From the NCBI RefSeq assembly GCF_000686045.1, contig NZ_JMLV01000009.1, forward strand, positions 1 to 64,000: a stretch of 64,000 nucleotides of DNA. The letters are read 5' to 3'. Both the position numbers and the translations under genes were made by a program. The stretch comes from Fodinicurvata fenggangensis DSM 21160. GTDB taxonomy: Bacteria; Pseudomonadota; Alphaproteobacteria; Kiloniellales; DSM-21159. How positions within the stretch are numbered: the first letter of the stretch is position 1; each line of letters begins with the position of its first letter. Shown in pieces: positions 63,836 through 64,000 of the stretch. Under the pieces are notes generated by a model that saw nothing but the letters and a program-made list of their open reading frames with translations, ran no database searches and was not told the DNA's origin.

Positions 63836-64000
63836 TCAGTCATGCAGAAGGTCGACATCGTAACGCGACATGATGCTGTCGGCAGAGATGAGCGTCAGTT
63901 CCTCTGCCAGCGCCTGGGCAATCAACATTCGGTCAAAAGGGTCCCGATGCAGCATAGGAAGACGCTGAACGGCCAACGCGTGTGACGCAGTGACCGGGAG
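63836..64000 (-). CDS. VapC-type PIN-domain toxin, C-terminal part (cut by window edge)
   Basis: On the minus strand a frame is open from the window edge to TGA at 63836-63838, giving 54 residues. It contains LPMLHRDPFDRMLIAQALAE and LTLISADSIMSRYDVDLLHD. The HRDPFDRxLIAQA block and the following Asp of ISAD are the third and fourth acidic positions of PIN-domain ribonucleases of the VapC type. Such toxins cut tRNA or rRNA and pair with a small DNA-binding antitoxin encoded just before them, which would lie beyond the edge. Confidence 0.85.
   Translation of the reverse strand, partial: LPVTASHALAVQRLPMLHRDPFDRMLIAQALAEELTLISADSIMSRYDVDLLHD

Overview
The window reads as chromosome of a GC-rich alphaproteobacterium, most likely Rhodospirillales/Kiloniellales-like. 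The basis is gene content and order, not a database search: the chvG-chvI-hprK-EIIA-HPr-EI block with pckA close by, kdsB divergent from a membrane-anchored cytochrome c, hemC-hemD-mitofilin(Mic60-like)-hemY divergent from tsaD-gpsA, a SUV3-type helicase followed by an S4 protein, and glcDEF. The very acidic linker in the cytochrome and the acidic tail of L25 would fit a moderately salt-adapted lineage, but that is only a guess. No CRISPR array, rRNA or complete prophage is visible. One tRNA (Thr, CGU anticodon) is present.

Left edge to about 11 kb is accessory. It opens with the end of an IS630-family element that has cut a sulfotransferase-like gene. A second, decayed IS630 copy follows, with one frameshift and one nonsense codon, and it is bounded by TA. 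Next come two strikingly AT-rich glycosyltransferase genes. They abut, in one unidirectional cluster, GC-rich genes for a UDP-sulfoquinovose synthase homologue (SqdB/SQD1), a CapD/WbpM-type nucleotide-sugar dehydratase and another GT2. A divergent ABC exporter follows. Together they look like a surface-glycan locus with a possible sulfonated sugar, modified by gene transfer and IS activity. Short repeats and the tRNA-Thr gene close this region.

From 11 to 31 kb is core biology: a soluble double-PAS histidine kinase; the tsaD-gpsA-YciI-EVE-Rieske gene run; the hemCD-Mic60-hemY operon; and a regulatory PTS (EI, HPr, EIIA-Man) with a single-polypeptide HprK-RapZ fusion. These are followed by ChvG/ChvI, an MHYT-domain histidine kinase and pckA. 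No sugar permease is present, so this PTS is probably purely regulatory, linking PEP and carbon status to envelope and gluconeogenic control.

From 31 to 48 kb lie an FMN-dependent alpha-hydroxyacid oxidase, pheA-kdsB, a diheme cytochrome c with a roughly 100-residue acidic linker, hisN, a complete yejABEF oligopeptide importer, ghrA, an aminotransferase, an S4 protein and the SUV3-like helicase.

From 48 to 64 kb lie a HigBA-like toxin-antitoxin pair in an AT-rich patch, htpG, two tandem paralogous membrane histidine kinases with no response regulator beside them, glcDEF, rpmJ, and prs-rplY-pth-ychF. The window ends with a small membrane protein and the C-terminal part of a VapC-type PIN toxin cut by the right edge.

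The most notable points are the sulfoquinovose-type glycan locus with its abrupt composition junction, the HprK-RapZ fusion, the HTH-plus-mitofilin protein in the heme operon, the linker-expanded diheme cytochrome, and the paired sensor kinases.
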